Under the pieces are notes generated by a model. The model did not search any database. It was not told where the DNA came from and was given only the letters and a program-made list of their open reading frames with translations. A stretch of 55,961 nt of DNA from Bacteroidaceae bacterium. GTDB taxonomy: Bacteria; Bacteroidota; Bacteroidia; Bacteroidales; Bacteroidaceae. Shown here piece after piece: positions 44,806 to 54,345 of this stretch. Numbering within the stretch: the stretch's first letter is position 1; every line of letters begins with the position of its first letter. The translations under genes were made by a program, and so were the position numbers. The stretch spans positions 1 through 55,961 of the forward strand of contig JAFXAR010000039.1 in NCBI GenBank assembly GCA_017516885.1. The letters are read 5' to 3'.

Positions 44806-45819
44806 ATGAAAAAACTTACCGGATACATCAATTCCAAATTCATTGAAGCCGCAAATGCACTGCGCCCCAAAAGAGCGCAGCATCGCATTATAGCATATGT
44901 GGAGAGTTATGACGACATCTCCTTCTGGCGTTCCGTCCTTGATGAATACGAAAGCGGCAAATACCATTTTGAGGTAATGCTCCCCGCACGCTCAAGCCTT
45001 ACTAAAGGAAAGAAGCAGGCAATGATGAACATGCTGGGCAAGGCATACGGCAAGAACATGATTGCCTGCGTGGACAGTGACTACGACTATCTGCTTCAGG
45101 GCGCAACGTCAACATCAAGGCAGCTCATTGAGAACCCCTACATACTGCACACATACGCTTATGCAATAGACAATTTCAAATGCTATTCCGAAAGCCTTAA
45201 GCAGATATGCGTACTCAGCACGCTCAACGACAGGAACATTATGGACATGCGGGAGTTTCTGAAGATTTACTCCAAAATATGCTTTCCGCTGCTTGCATGG
45301 AACATACTCCTCTACCGCAAGCACGACACCCAGACAATGAGCATGCATAAATTCTGCGAAATAACCCGCCTAACATCATTCAATACAGGCAAGCCGGCAT
45401 TCTCCCTGCAGCAGCTCAGCAACAGAGTGGAGCATAACATTAAAATGCTCGAAAAGAAATTTCCGCAGTACACCGGCGAGCAGGAGGCGCTGATGCAAGA
45501 GTTTCAGGAATTAGGGATAAACCCCGAAGAGAGCTATCTCTATATGCAGGGACACCACATAATGAACAACGTAGTGCTCCGAATGCTAATTCCCGTCTGC
45601 CGCCAGCTGCGCAACAGCCGCGAGGAGGAGATTATGAAATTTGCATGCCACCGCCAGCAATACAACAACGAACTCTCATCGTACCGCCACAGCCAATGCG
45701 ACGTGACACTCATTCTCGCAAAGAACACGAACTACAAGGATGCGCCGCCCTACATGCGGCTGAAAGCCGACATTGAAGGCTTGCTTAAAGAATTAGACAC
45801 CCACCCCGAGGAGGTATAG
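44806..45819 (+). CDS. DUF4435 (TOPRIM-like) protein, AriB-like
   Basis: 337 residues. The first 130 residues match a TOPRIM/DUF4435 fold: Glu33 in IIAYVESYDDISFW, Asp90 and Asp92 in IACVDSDYDYL, and Asp122 in YAYAIDNFKCY, the acidic residues expected to bind metal. The rest is helical and charged, without membrane segments. In PARIS, AriB is the effector nuclease released from AriA when a phage anti-restriction protein is sensed. Here the acidic set appears intact, so nuclease activity is possible. It is co-transcribed with the ATPase gene and convergent with trkH 23 bases away. Confidence 0.85.
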   Translation: MKKLTGYINSKFIEAANALRPKRAQHRIIAYVESYDDISFWRSVLDEYESGKYHFEVMLPARSSLTKGKKQAMMNMLGKAYGKNMIACVDSDYDYLLQGATSTSRQLIENPYILHTYAYAIDNFKCYSESLKQICVLSTLNDRNIMDMREFLKIYSKICFPLLAWNILLYRKHDTQTMSMHKFCEITRLTSFNTGKPAFSLQQLSNRVEHNIKMLEKKFPQYTGEQEALMQEFQELGINPEESYLYMQGHHIMNNVVLRMLIPVCRQLRNSREEEIMKFACHRQQYNNELSSYRHSQCDVTLILAKNTNYKDAPPYMRLKADIEGLLKELDTHPEEV

Positions 45820-45842
45820 AAGCTTATTCAAAATAACAATTC

Positions 45843-47297
45843 CTATCTTTTCTTCCAGAATATCGGTGTAAGCAATAGCAGCACCGCAAAGAATTCAAGA
45901 CGGCCAACCAGCATTTGGAAAGCGCTGAACCATTTTACCCCCGCCGGCAGCGCTGCTAAGGAGTCCATAGGGCCATAATTTCCAAGAGCCGGACCTACAT
46001 TTCCTACAAAGGAAACAGAAAGGCCGAACGAGCTAAGGAAGTCTATTCCAAAGCCCATATTTACCACAATGCCGCACACAAGCATGAATATGTATATTAC
46101 AGTGTATGCAAGTATAGCCGACTGCACTCCTACTGGCACAACCTTGCCCGCCATACGCACAGGAATTACAGCATTTGGATGCACAATTCTCTTAAACTCA
46201 TTCATCATCACCTTGCAAAGGATTGTTATGCGCGTGCACTTCATAGCGCCTGACGTAGAACCGGAACATGCTCCAATGAACATAAGCGCACAGAGCATCA
46301 GCCACAGTATTGGTTTCCACAGCACATAATTTGCCGTGGCATATCCGGTTGTTGTCTGCACAGACACTACCTGGAACAGCGAAGAGCGGAACGATTCCTC
46401 CACCCCGAGCCCTGTTGTAAAGAACAAGCCAAAGAAAATCGCAACTGTAAAGCAAAGGATTATGGTTACATAGACTCTGAATTCCGTATCGCGAATCAGT
46501 TCCTTAGGACGCAGCTTGAAAATAAACATATACTGCAGCGACAGGTTAACTCCTCCCAAGAACATAAAAAGCGCTGTCACATACTCAATGAGCGGAGAGT
46601 GAAAACCGGCAATGCTCTCCTGCTTGGTGGAGAAGCCTCCGGTGGAAACAGTTGCCATTGAGTGGCAAACAGAATCAAACCAGCCCATCCCTGCAAAAAA
46701 GAATGAAACGGCAGCAATTACAGTAAGGCCAAGATATATCGTAAGTATCCAGCGCGCCGTAACCGAAATGCGCGGATGGAGCTTTGCACGCATAGGGCCT
46801 ACAGACTCTGCGGCAAACAGATGTATATCGCCAAGACCGAATATCGGGAATACCGCTACCGTAAAGAATACTATTCCCAAACCTCCTACCCAATGTGTCA
46901 TGGCGCGCCAGAAGAGCAGGGATTTTGGCATGGCCTCAATATCATTGAGTATTGTTGCGCCGGTTGTAGTAAAGCCCGACATTGTTTCAAAATAGGCATC
47001 GGTAAAACCGGGAATCGCGCCGCTCAACATATAAGGCAGAGCACCGAAAAGTGAAAAGATAATCCAGGTAATTGTCACAACTATGTAGCCATCCTTTCGT
47101 GACACATCGCGCCCGGCATTGCGGCATTTGCAGACCAGCAACGCACCGACACCCACCATTGCTGCTATTGAATAGAGAAGCGCCGGCACAACATTCTCGC
47201 CATAATAGAGCGCCACAGCGACGCTGCTTGACAGGAATGCGGCTTCGAGAAAAAGCAGCATTCCGATTATCCTGAATATGACTTTCGGGTGGAACAT
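45843..47297 (-). CDS. trkH: Trk/Ktr potassium transporter membrane subunit
   Basis: 484 residues and about ten or more membrane helices. It has the four-fold K+ channel-like repeat with selectivity segments such as ETMSGFTTTGATIL, HSMATVSTGGFSTKQ, VVSVQTTTGYATANY and LSVSFVGNVGPALG. It works with TrkA for potassium uptake at the inner membrane. Its ATG overlaps the trkA stop by one base (TAATG). Confidence 0.95.
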   Translation of the reverse strand: MFHPKVIFRIIGMLLFLEAAFLSSSVAVALYYGENVVPALLYSIAAMVGVGALLVCKCRNAGRDVSRKDGYIVVTITWIIFSLFGALPYMLSGAIPGFTDAYFETMSGFTTTGATILNDIEAMPKSLLFWRAMTHWVGGLGIVFFTVAVFPIFGLGDIHLFAAESVGPMRAKLHPRISVTARWILTIYLGLTVIAAVSFFFAGMGWFDSVCHSMATVSTGGFSTKQESIAGFHSPLIEYVTALFMFLGGVNLSLQYMFIFKLRPKELIRDTEFRVYVTIILCFTVAIFFGLFFTTGLGVEESFRSSLFQVVSVQTTTGYATANYVLWKPILWLMLCALMFIGACSGSTSGAMKCTRITILCKVMMNEFKRIVHPNAVIPVRMAGKVVPVGVQSAILAYTVIYIFMLVCGIVVNMGFGIDFLSSFGLSVSFVGNVGPALGNYGPMDSLAALPAGVKWFSAFQMLVGRLEFFAVLLLLTPIFWKKR

Positions 47298-48634
47298 TAT
47301 CTGAAATATTTTTCAAGTTTCTTCAACACATGCTCAAGGCAGAAGAATATTACATGGTCGCCCACCTGAATCATAGTATTACCTGTAACCTTCATACCCT
47401 TTCCGCCGCGTATAAGGCCGCCGATATTTGCCCCATCGGGCAATCCCAAATCCTTTACCGCGCGGCGCGTTATATAACACTCCCTGTTCACCGGGAACTC
47501 CACAACAACCGCCTCAATAAAAGTAAGGCACTTTACGCTGGCAACATCGGTCTTAAGCATCATCTGGAAGATTGTGCTTGCCGCTAACTTCTTCTTGTTT
47601 ATGACAGAGCCTATATCAAGGCTCTCGGCCATTGATATGTAGTCGATATTCTCAATCTCGGATACTGAGCGGAATACACCGGCACGCTTTGCGGCAAGAC
47701 AGGCCAGGATGTTTGTCTCGGAACTGTCACCCAGGGCTATGAACACATCAGTGTCATCAATGCCCTCGCTGCGCAGCAGTTCGGGGTCGCGCGCATCGCC
47801 ATTTATCACCATTACCCTGTCGTCAACAAGCTCCAGAAGCTTGTGGCAGCGCTTAAGGTCGCTCTCAATGATTTTAACCTTGATGTTTTCGGGCATCATC
47901 TTGGTTGTGCGGACTGCTATTCTGCTTCCGCCCATTATTATGACATTGCGCACCTCGCTGAACTCATCCTTGCCGGTGATGCTGCGGATATAGGAAATTT
48001 GGTCGTAAGTAGTCATAAAGCAGACAAGGTCATCGGGCATTATGACATCGTTTCCTCGGGGTATTATTGTTTCGTCTCCTCGCTGCAAGGCCACTACGTG
48101 ATAGGGAATATCGCGCGAGAGTTCCTTAAAGGGGATATTTATTATCTGTGCGTTGCTGCGCACCTTGACACCAATCATTACAAGCGAGCCGCCACCGAAC
48201 TCAAGCATCTGGCGCATCCAGCTGAACTTCATGTTCGTAGCAATTTCCTCGGCAGCAAGCTGTTCGGGATAAATGAGCGAATCAATGCCTAAGGAGACAA
48301 AATGCTCCTTATGCTTGGGCATAAGATACTCGTAGTTGTCTATGCGCGCCACGGTTTTTTTTGCGCCAAGGTAGTGGGCAAGTATGCACGATGTGATATT
48401 TCGGCTCTCATCGGGAGTAACAGCCACAAAGAGGTCGGCATCATCAGCACCGGCCGCCTTTAATGAGGATATTTTAGTAGGGTCGCCAACCACCGCCTGG
48501 AGGTCGAACAGCGACTCCATCCGCCCTATTTTCTCCTCGTTCTCATCGAGCAGCACAACATTCTCATTCTCTGCCGAAAGCATCTTCGCAAGGTGCGTAC
48601 CAACTGCACCCGCGCCAACAATGACAATTCTCAT
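47297..48634 (-). CDS. trkA: Trk system potassium transporter regulatory subunit
   Basis: 445 residues in two RCK modules. Each has a Rossmann NAD-binding half (MRIVIVGAGAVGTHLAKML at 1; VRNVIIMGGSRIAVRTTKM near 226) and a C-terminal TrkA_C domain (SWMRQMLEFGGGSLVMIGVKVR; CLTFIEAVVVEFPVNRECYI). It gates TrkH in response to nucleotides. It lies between dxs (13 bases upstream) and trkH (1-base overlap), clearly one operon. Confidence 0.96.
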   Translation of the reverse strand: MRIVIVGAGAVGTHLAKMLSAENENVVLLDENEEKIGRMESLFDLQAVVGDPTKISSLKAAGADDADLFVAVTPDESRNITSCILAHYLGAKKTVARIDNYEYLMPKHKEHFVSLGIDSLIYPEQLAAEEIATNMKFSWMRQMLEFGGGSLVMIGVKVRSNAQIINIPFKELSRDIPYHVVALQRGDETIIPRGNDVIMPDDLVCFMTTYDQISYIRSITGKDEFSEVRNVIIMGGSRIAVRTTKMMPENIKVKIIESDLKRCHKLLELVDDRVMVINGDARDPELLRSEGIDDTDVFIALGDSSETNILACLAAKRAGVFRSVSEIENIDYISMAESLDIGSVINKKKLAASTIFQMMLKTDVASVKCLTFIEAVVVEFPVNRECYITRRAVKDLGLPDGANIGGLIRGGKGMKVTGNTMIQVGDHVIFFCLEHVLKKLEKYFR

Positions 48635-48647
48635 GCTATAATAAATT

Positions 48648-50537
48648 TTATTTTGCCTTCATAAGCGCTGCAAGCACCGATTCCACGTCCATTCCGCACA
48701 GGCGGTAAAGCTCCTCGGGCTTGCCATGCTCTACAAACATATCGGGAATACCTATGGCTTCTATCCTTGGGGAGTATCCGTTTGCAGCCATATATTCGGC
48801 AACGGCACTTCCAAGCCCGCCTTTCAGCGCACCATCCTCAAATGTAACCACATATTTGAAATTCTCGCCAACATAGCGCAGAATATCCTCATCAATAGGC
48901 TTTAGGAAACGCATATCATAATGCGCCACGCTAACTCCCGCCGCTTCGGCCTTGGCTACGGCGCTCTCCATCACCTTGCCCATAGGGCCGATAGTGAGGA
49001 AGGCCACATCACTGCCCTGCTTCAAGAGGCGGCCCTTGCCCACCTCAACACACTCAAGCGGACAGCGCCAGTCGTCAAGAGAGCCTTTTCCGCGCGGATA
49101 GCGTATTACAAATGTTCCCATCCCTGGCTGTGCTGCCGTATACATCAGGCGGCGCAGTTCGCATTCGTCGTAGGGCGATGCAATTGTTATATTCGGCACA
49201 GGACGCAGGAATGCAAGGTCAAATGCCCCATGATGAGTAGGGCCGTCCTCGCCTACTATGCCTGCACGGTCAAGGCAAAGCACCATATCAAGTTTCTGCA
49301 GGGCTGCATCGTGTATGAAGTTATCATATCCGCGCTGCATGAACGACGAGTATATATTGCAGAAAGGCAGCATTCCTCCCTTGGCCAATCCGGCCGAGAA
49401 TGTTACTGCATGGCCTTCGGCTATGCCAACGTCAAAGAAACGCTCCGGGAACACCTTGAACAATTTGTCCATTGAGCAGCCTGTGGGCATGGCAGGAGTG
49501 ACACCCACCACTTTGCTGTTCTCTCTTGCAAGTTCAACGAGCGTTTCGCCAAATACATCCTGGAAACGCGGTGTGCCGCCCTCTGCCACAATGCGCTCGC
49601 CGGTCTCCACATCATAGTGACCGGGCTGGTGCCATGCTGTAGCATCCTTTTCGGCAGGCGCCCATCCTTTGCCCTTAGTGGTATGTATGTGCAGCATGTG
49701 CGGTCCTTTCATATCCTTGATGCTGCGGAGCATACGCACAAGTTCAAGCACATCGTTTCCGTTTACCGGACCGAAATAACGCGCACGCATTCCTTCAAAA
49801 AAATTCTGCTGGCGGAAGAGCAAAGACTTCAGGCCATTGTTGAAACGTATAATGCTGTTAGCGCGACGCTCATTCAATATATGCATCTTTCGCAGCCCTT
49901 TTGCAATGGCATAGCGTACTTTGTTATACACCTTTGACGAGTGCATAGAGATAAGCAGCTTGCTCATTCCGCCCACACTGTTGCTTATTGACATATTATT
50001 GTCATTAAGTATTATGAGCAGATTATTGGGAGTGTTCGCAAGATTATTAAGCCCTTCGTATGCAAGTCCGCCGCTCATTGAGCCGTCGCCTATTACAGCA
50101 ATCACATGCTCGTCCTTATGTTCAAGCTGTGCCGATACGGCCAGTCCCAAGGCCGCCGATATTGAATTTGAGGCATGGCCTGCAACAAATGAATCGTATT
50201 CGCTCTCTTCGGGTGACGGGAAAGGCTTGAGACCGCCAAACTTCCTGTTGGTGTGGAAGCGGCCGCGGCGTCCTGTAATAATTTTGTGTCCGTATGCCTG
50301 ATGGCCCACATCCCAGACTATTTTGTCGTTTGGAGTGGAAAATACATAATGCAGCGCCACAGAGAGTTCCACTGCGCCGAGACTTGATGCAAAATGTCCC
50401 GGGTTATTGGCCAATGAGTCTATAATGAACCCTCGCAGTTCCTTACATACCTGCGGCAGCTGCTTTTCAGGCAGAAGGCGCAAGTCGGCCGGTGAGTCAA
50501 TCTTCTCAAGCAGAGGGTATTTATTCTCTTTATCCAT
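48648..50537 (-). CDS. dxs: 1-deoxy-D-xylulose-5-phosphate synthase
   Basis: 629 residues from ATG at 50537 ([20 protein letters not shown]); another in-frame ATG lies 12 bases upstream. This TPP enzyme begins the MEP isoprenoid pathway from pyruvate and glyceraldehyde 3-phosphate. It has the substrate His in [15 protein letters not shown], the TPP motif [16 protein letters not shown] with NDNNMSIS, and the transketolase second domain with the catalytic Glu in [15 protein letters not shown]. The region [14 protein letters not shown] is also present. It heads the operon dxs-trkA-trkH. Confidence 0.97.
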   Translation of the reverse strand: MDKENKYPLLEKIDSPADLRLLPEKQLPQVCKELRGFIIDSLANNPGHFASSLGAVELSVALHYVFSTPNDKIVWDVGHQAYGHKIITGRRGRFHTNRKFGGLKPFPSPEESEYDSFVAGHASNSISAALGLAVSAQLEHKDEHVIAVIGDGSMSGGLAYEGLNNLANTPNNLLIILNDNNMSISNSVGGMSKLLISMHSSKVYNKVRYAIAKGLRKMHILNERRANSIIRFNNGLKSLLFRQQNFFEGMRARYFGPVNGNDVLELVRMLRSIKDMKGPHMLHIHTTKGKGWAPAEKDATAWHQPGHYDVETGERIVAEGGTPRFQDVFGETLVELARENSKVVGVTPAMPTGCSMDKLFKVFPERFFDVGIAEGHAVTFSAGLAKGGMLPFCNIYSSFMQRGYDNFIHDAALQKLDMVLCLDRAGIVGEDGPTHHGAFDLAFLRPVPNITIASPYDECELRRLMYTAAQPGMGTFVIRYPRGKGSLDDWRCPLECVEVGKGRLLKQGSDVAFLTIGPMGKVMESAVAKAEAAGVSVAHYDMRFLKPIDEDILRYVGENFKYVVTFEDGALKGGLGSAVAEYMAANGYSPRIEAIGIPDMFVEHGKPEELYRLCGMDVESVLAALMKAK

Positions 50538-50770
50538 TTTAGGAAACAAGTTCTACAAATAATTCATCAAAAATAATCTTTGCCAGCAAGGAGCTTTTAA
50601 ATTTCTGTTCCGCTGACAAAGCAGCAAAATGTGCCATTATTTTGCGAAAATAATGTTTTTTTGACAAAAGCAAAAAGGAAAATAACAAAAAGAGCAAAAA
50701 TATTGATAGCACTTCAATGAAATCAGTCCGCAACTGTTTGTATTTACAATTTTTATCACAAACAACGCTC

Positions 50771-50778
50771 TATCTTTG
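50771..50778 (+). promoter_or_regulatory. -7 element of the GSCFA/murF-alr operon
   Basis: TATCTTTG, 54 bases before the chosen ATG. No -33 element stands at the right distance. Its position shows that the TTG at 50776 cannot be the translation start. Confidence 0.5.
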
Positions 50779-50832
50779 AGAAGTTGTCTTATTTTTGCAT
50801 TTTGGTTATATCGGCTTATAAAAATTACTGAA

Positions 50833-51828
50833 ATGCAATTTGTAACACCTGTAGCGCTGCCGCTCAAAGAATTGAAGATTACCCACAACAGCAGGGTGAT
50901 ACTTATTGGTTCATGCTTTGCCGGGAACATAGGCAAAAGATTGGAAGAGCGCAAGTTTGCAATTGACACAAACCCGTTTGGGGTACAATACAACCCCTTT
51001 TCCATCGCAGCCGTGCTGAAAAGGATTGCATCGGGCGCAAGCTTCACTCCTGCATCGCCCGAAATCTTTGAGCACAACGGACAGTGGCACAGCATAATGC
51101 ACCACAGCGATTTTTCGCGCTCAACAAAAGAGGAACTCTTAGAGTGCATAAACAAAAGACTGGAGCGCTCGCACAGCATGGCAGGCCGGTGCGACATTGC
51201 AATTGTTACATTCGGCACGGCATACGTATACACCCGCACGAGCGACGGCACTGTTGCCGGCAATTGCCACAAACTGCCCGGAAAGGATTTTGAAAGGAGA
51301 TTGTTAGGAACAGAGGAGATTGCCGAGGAATTTGACAAGGTCATTGAACTTTACAAGGAGATGAACCCCGGCGTGAAATTCCTGTTCACCATAAGCCCTA
51401 TACGCCATCTTCGCGACGGCGCGCACGACAACCAGAAGAGCAAGGCCACGCTGCTGCTTGCTGTTGACAAGATAATAAGCGGGCATCCCGGCTGTTGCTT
51501 CTACTTTCCCGCTTATGAGATTCTGCTTGACGAACTGCGCGACTACCGTTTCTATGCCGAAGACATGCTGCACCCGTCAGAAACAGCTGTAAACTGCATT
51601 TGGGAAAAATTCAGCAGCTGCTACTTCCCTGATAGCACACAAGAAATAAACCGCGAGATTGAAGATATAATAAAAGGACTTGGCCACCGTCCGTTCAATG
51701 CAGCATCCGACGGGCACATGCAGTTTCTGAAAAATCTGAGAGAAAAGATGGCTGCATTACAGAACAGGCACAACTTCCTTAACCTTGATAATGAGATAAG
51801 ACAATGCGATACACAATTGAAGAGATAG
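50833..51828 (+). CDS. GSCFA domain protein
   Basis: 331 residues from ATG at 50833 (MQFVTPVALPLKEL); an in-frame TTG at 50776 lies inside the promoter. The name-giving motif GSCFAGNIGKRLEERKF is at residues 26-42. IVTFGTAYVYTR, FLFTISPIRHLRDGAHDNQKSKATL and YFPAYEILLDELRDYRFYAEDMLHPS resemble SGNH/GDSL hydrolase blocks (Ser27, Asn in DNQ, and Asp/His near the end). The substrate is unknown; a link to envelope polymers is suggested because it overlaps murF-alr by 25 bases. Confidence 0.92.
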   Translation: MQFVTPVALPLKELKITHNSRVILIGSCFAGNIGKRLEERKFAIDTNPFGVQYNPFSIAAVLKRIASGASFTPASPEIFEHNGQWHSIMHHSDFSRSTKEELLECINKRLERSHSMAGRCDIAIVTFGTAYVYTRTSDGTVAGNCHKLPGKDFERRLLGTEEIAEEFDKVIELYKEMNPGVKFLFTISPIRHLRDGAHDNQKSKATLLLAVDKIISGHPGCCFYFPAYEILLDELRDYRFYAEDMLHPSETAVNCIWEKFSSCYFPDSTQEINREIEDIIKGLGHRPFNAASDGHMQFLKNLREKMAALQNRHNFLNLDNEIRQCDTQLKR

Positions 51829-54284
51829 CCGGAATACTCCATGCCGAAAGCTTTCTCACAACAGCACAGAGCACGGTAAGCCGTCTGCTTACCGACAGCC
51901 GCTCACTGAGTTTCCCCGAGGAGACACTGTTCTTTGCCATAAAGACAAAGCACGGCGACGGCCACAAGTACATTGAAGAACTCTACCGCAAAGGAGTAAG
52001 AAACTTTGTAGTGAACAGCGCAAAGGGACATCTCCATTTAAGCGAGGCGAACTTCATTGTCACAAATGACAGTCTTGCGGCACTGCAAGCCCTCGCATCC
52101 CACCATAGGTCAAGATTCACAATCCCCATAGTAGGCATTACCGGCAGCGACGGCAAGACAATAGTCAAGGAGTGGCTCTACCAGCTGACCGCCGGCAACT
52201 ACAATGTAACGCGCTCCCCACGCAGCTACAATTCGCAGATAGGCGTTCCGCTTTCAGTATGGCAACTCAGGGAGAACAGCACCCTTGGAATATTTGAAGC
52301 AGGAATATCATGCATTAAGGAGATGGACAGGCTGCAGGGAATAATACGCCCTACAATCGGTATCATTACCAATATAAGCAGCGCGCATCAGGAGAACTTC
52401 AGCACCTTACAGGAAAAGTGCAACGAAAAGCTCTCCCTGTTCCGCAACTGCGAGATTCTCATATACAATGCCGACAACCCGCTTATTGCCAACGCTGTAT
52501 CACAGCAGCTGCTGCCATCAAGGGAGATTGCATGGTCATGCACTGACCCCGAACGGCCACTGTATATAAAGTCGGTGGAAAAAGACGACAGCGGAACAAC
52601 CGTAAGATACCAGTATCTTACCATTGAACACAGTTACCGCATCCCATTCCTTGACCAGGCGTCAATAGAGGATTCAATAAACTGCCTCGCCGCGGCACTT
52701 TACCTTATGATTCCGGCCGAAGAGATTGCGCTTCGCATGGAACAGCTTGAACCGGTAGCCATGCGGTTAGAGGTTAAGGAGGGCAAGCATGGGTGCATGA
52801 TAATCAACGACAGCTACAATTCCGATACGGCCTCATTGGAGATTGCGCTTGACTTCATGGAGCGTCGAAGCAGCACCATGCCGGGACTGAAGCGCACCCT
52901 CATACTTGCCGACATAAAGCAAACCGGCGAAAGTTCACGCTCGCTCTACAGTACCGTGCTTAAGCACCTTAATGAACGCAAGATAGAGAAGTTCATAGGC
53001 GTTGGCGAGGACATCTGCTCACAAGCAGACTGCTTCCTTGAATCGGAGATTGAATGCCACTTCTTCAAAAGCACCGAGGAACTTCTGGCATCACAAGCAA
53101 TAAAAAGCCTTGAAAAAGAGTACATACTGATAAAGGGCTCGCGTTCATTCCATTTTGAGGATGTTACAGAAGCGCTTGAGAAAAAGGTGCATCAGACAAT
53201 CCTTGAAGTCAACCTCAGCGCGCTGCGCGACAATCTGAACCGCTACCGCAACAGTTTGCTGCCCGAAACAAAGACGATATGCATGGTAAAGGCCGATGCA
53301 TACGGTGCGGGAGCTCTTGAAGTAGGACGCACATTGGAGGAAAGCCGCATAGACTATCTTGCAGTTGCAGTTGCCGACGAGGGAGCAGAACTTCGCAGGG
53401 AGGGCATCTGCACAGGCATAATAGTGATGAATCCTGAGCCAAGTTCATACCGCACGCTATTTGACAACAAGCTGGAGCCCGAAGTCTACAGCTTCGGAAT
53501 GCTGCAGTCGCTGCTCAAGGCAGCATGCCTTGAAGGGGTTACCGACTACCCAATCCACATTAAGATTGACACAGGAATGCACCGCCTCGGATTCCTGCCT
53601 AGCGAAATTCCGGCCCTTGTCGAGGTTCTCAAAAAGCAGTGCGCCCTTACTCCGCGCTCAGTATTCTCGCACTTCGTTGGCAGCGACAGCTCCGATTTTG
53701 ACAGTTTCAGCAATATTCAGATTGAGCGTTTCAACGAAGCTGCAAGCACATTGCAGAACGCCTTCGGGCACAAAATCCTAAGACATATATGCAACAGCGC
53801 CGGAGCAGAGCGTTTCACTGGCGTGCAGTATGACATGGTGCGCCTGGGCATTGGCCTCTACGGCATATCACCTATTAAGGAGGATGCCACACTGCACCCC
53901 ATCTCAACGCTAAAGACCATTATTCTGCAGATTCATGACGTGCCTGCCGATGAAACTGTGGGCTACAGCCGCCGCGGCAAGCTAACGCGTGATTCGCGCA
54001 TTGCCGCTCTGCCCATAGGATATGCCGACGGCCTCAACCGAAAATTAGGCAATGGGAACGGATACTGCATTGTTAACGGCAAGAAAGCGCCATACGTTGG
54101 AAACATCTGCATGGATGTTTGCATGATTGATGTAACAGGAATCGACTGCAACGAAGGCGACACAGTTGAAATATTCGGGCCCAGCCTGCCGGCAGCCCAG
54201 CTTGCCGAATGGTTAGAGACAATACCGTACGAGATACTTACATCCGTGTCGAACAGAATAAAACGCGTATATTACAGCGACTGA
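51804..54284 (+). CDS. murF-alr: Bifunctional MurF ligase / alanine racemase
   Basis: 826 residues. Residues 1-455 are UDP-MurNAc-tripeptide:D-Ala-D-Ala ligase, with P-loop GITGSDGKTIVKEWL (usually GSNGKT, here Asp for Asn), EAGISCIKEMDRLQ, and the C-terminal Mur domain INDSYNSDTASLEIALDF. From about 461 an alanine racemase follows: PLP-lysine motif TICMVKADAYGAGALEVG, HIKIDTGMHRLGFL, a VGYSRRGKL segment likely holding the catalytic Tyr, and VGNICMDVCMIDVTG. The fusion couples D-Ala supply to its use in peptidoglycan precursors and is usual in Bacteroidetes. It overlaps the GSCFA gene by 25 bases. Confidence 0.96.
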   Translation: MRYTIEEIAGILHAESFLTTAQSTVSRLLTDSRSLSFPEETLFFAIKTKHGDGHKYIEELYRKGVRNFVVNSAKGHLHLSEANFIVTNDSLAALQALASHHRSRFTIPIVGITGSDGKTIVKEWLYQLTAGNYNVTRSPRSYNSQIGVPLSVWQLRENSTLGIFEAGISCIKEMDRLQGIIRPTIGIITNISSAHQENFSTLQEKCNEKLSLFRNCEILIYNADNPLIANAVSQQLLPSREIAWSCTDPERPLYIKSVEKDDSGTTVRYQYLTIEHSYRIPFLDQASIEDSINCLAAALYLMIPAEEIALRMEQLEPVAMRLEVKEGKHGCMIINDSYNSDTASLEIALDFMERRSSTMPGLKRTLILADIKQTGESSRSLYSTVLKHLNERKIEKFIGVGEDICSQADCFLESEIECHFFKSTEELLASQAIKSLEKEYILIKGSRSFHFEDVTEALEKKVHQTILEVNLSALRDNLNRYRNSLLPETKTICMVKADAYGAGALEVGRTLEESRIDYLAVAVADEGAELRREGICTGIIVMNPEPSSYRTLFDNKLEPEVYSFGMLQSLLKAACLEGVTDYPIHIKIDTGMHRLGFLPSEIPALVEVLKKQCALTPRSVFSHFVGSDSSDFDSFSNIQIERFNEAASTLQNAFGHKILRHICNSAGAERFTGVQYDMVRLGIGLYGISPIKEDATLHPISTLKTIILQIHDVPADETVGYSRRGKLTRDSRIAALPIGYADGLNRKLGNGNGYCIVNGKKAPYVGNICMDVCMIDVTGIDCNEGDTVEIFGPSLPAAQLAEWLETIPYEILTSVSNRIKRVYYSD

Positions 54285-54299
54285 CAGGCAATCATGCCA

Positions 54300-54345
54300 T
54301 TCTATAAACGAAATGACCGCGTGAGCGGTCATTTCGTTTATAGAA
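54300..54345. terminator. 46-bp palindrome, bidirectional terminator
   Basis: TCTATAAACGAAATGACCGC, loop GTGA, and a perfect complement. It sits between convergent murF-alr and the transporter gene. Confidence 0.9.
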
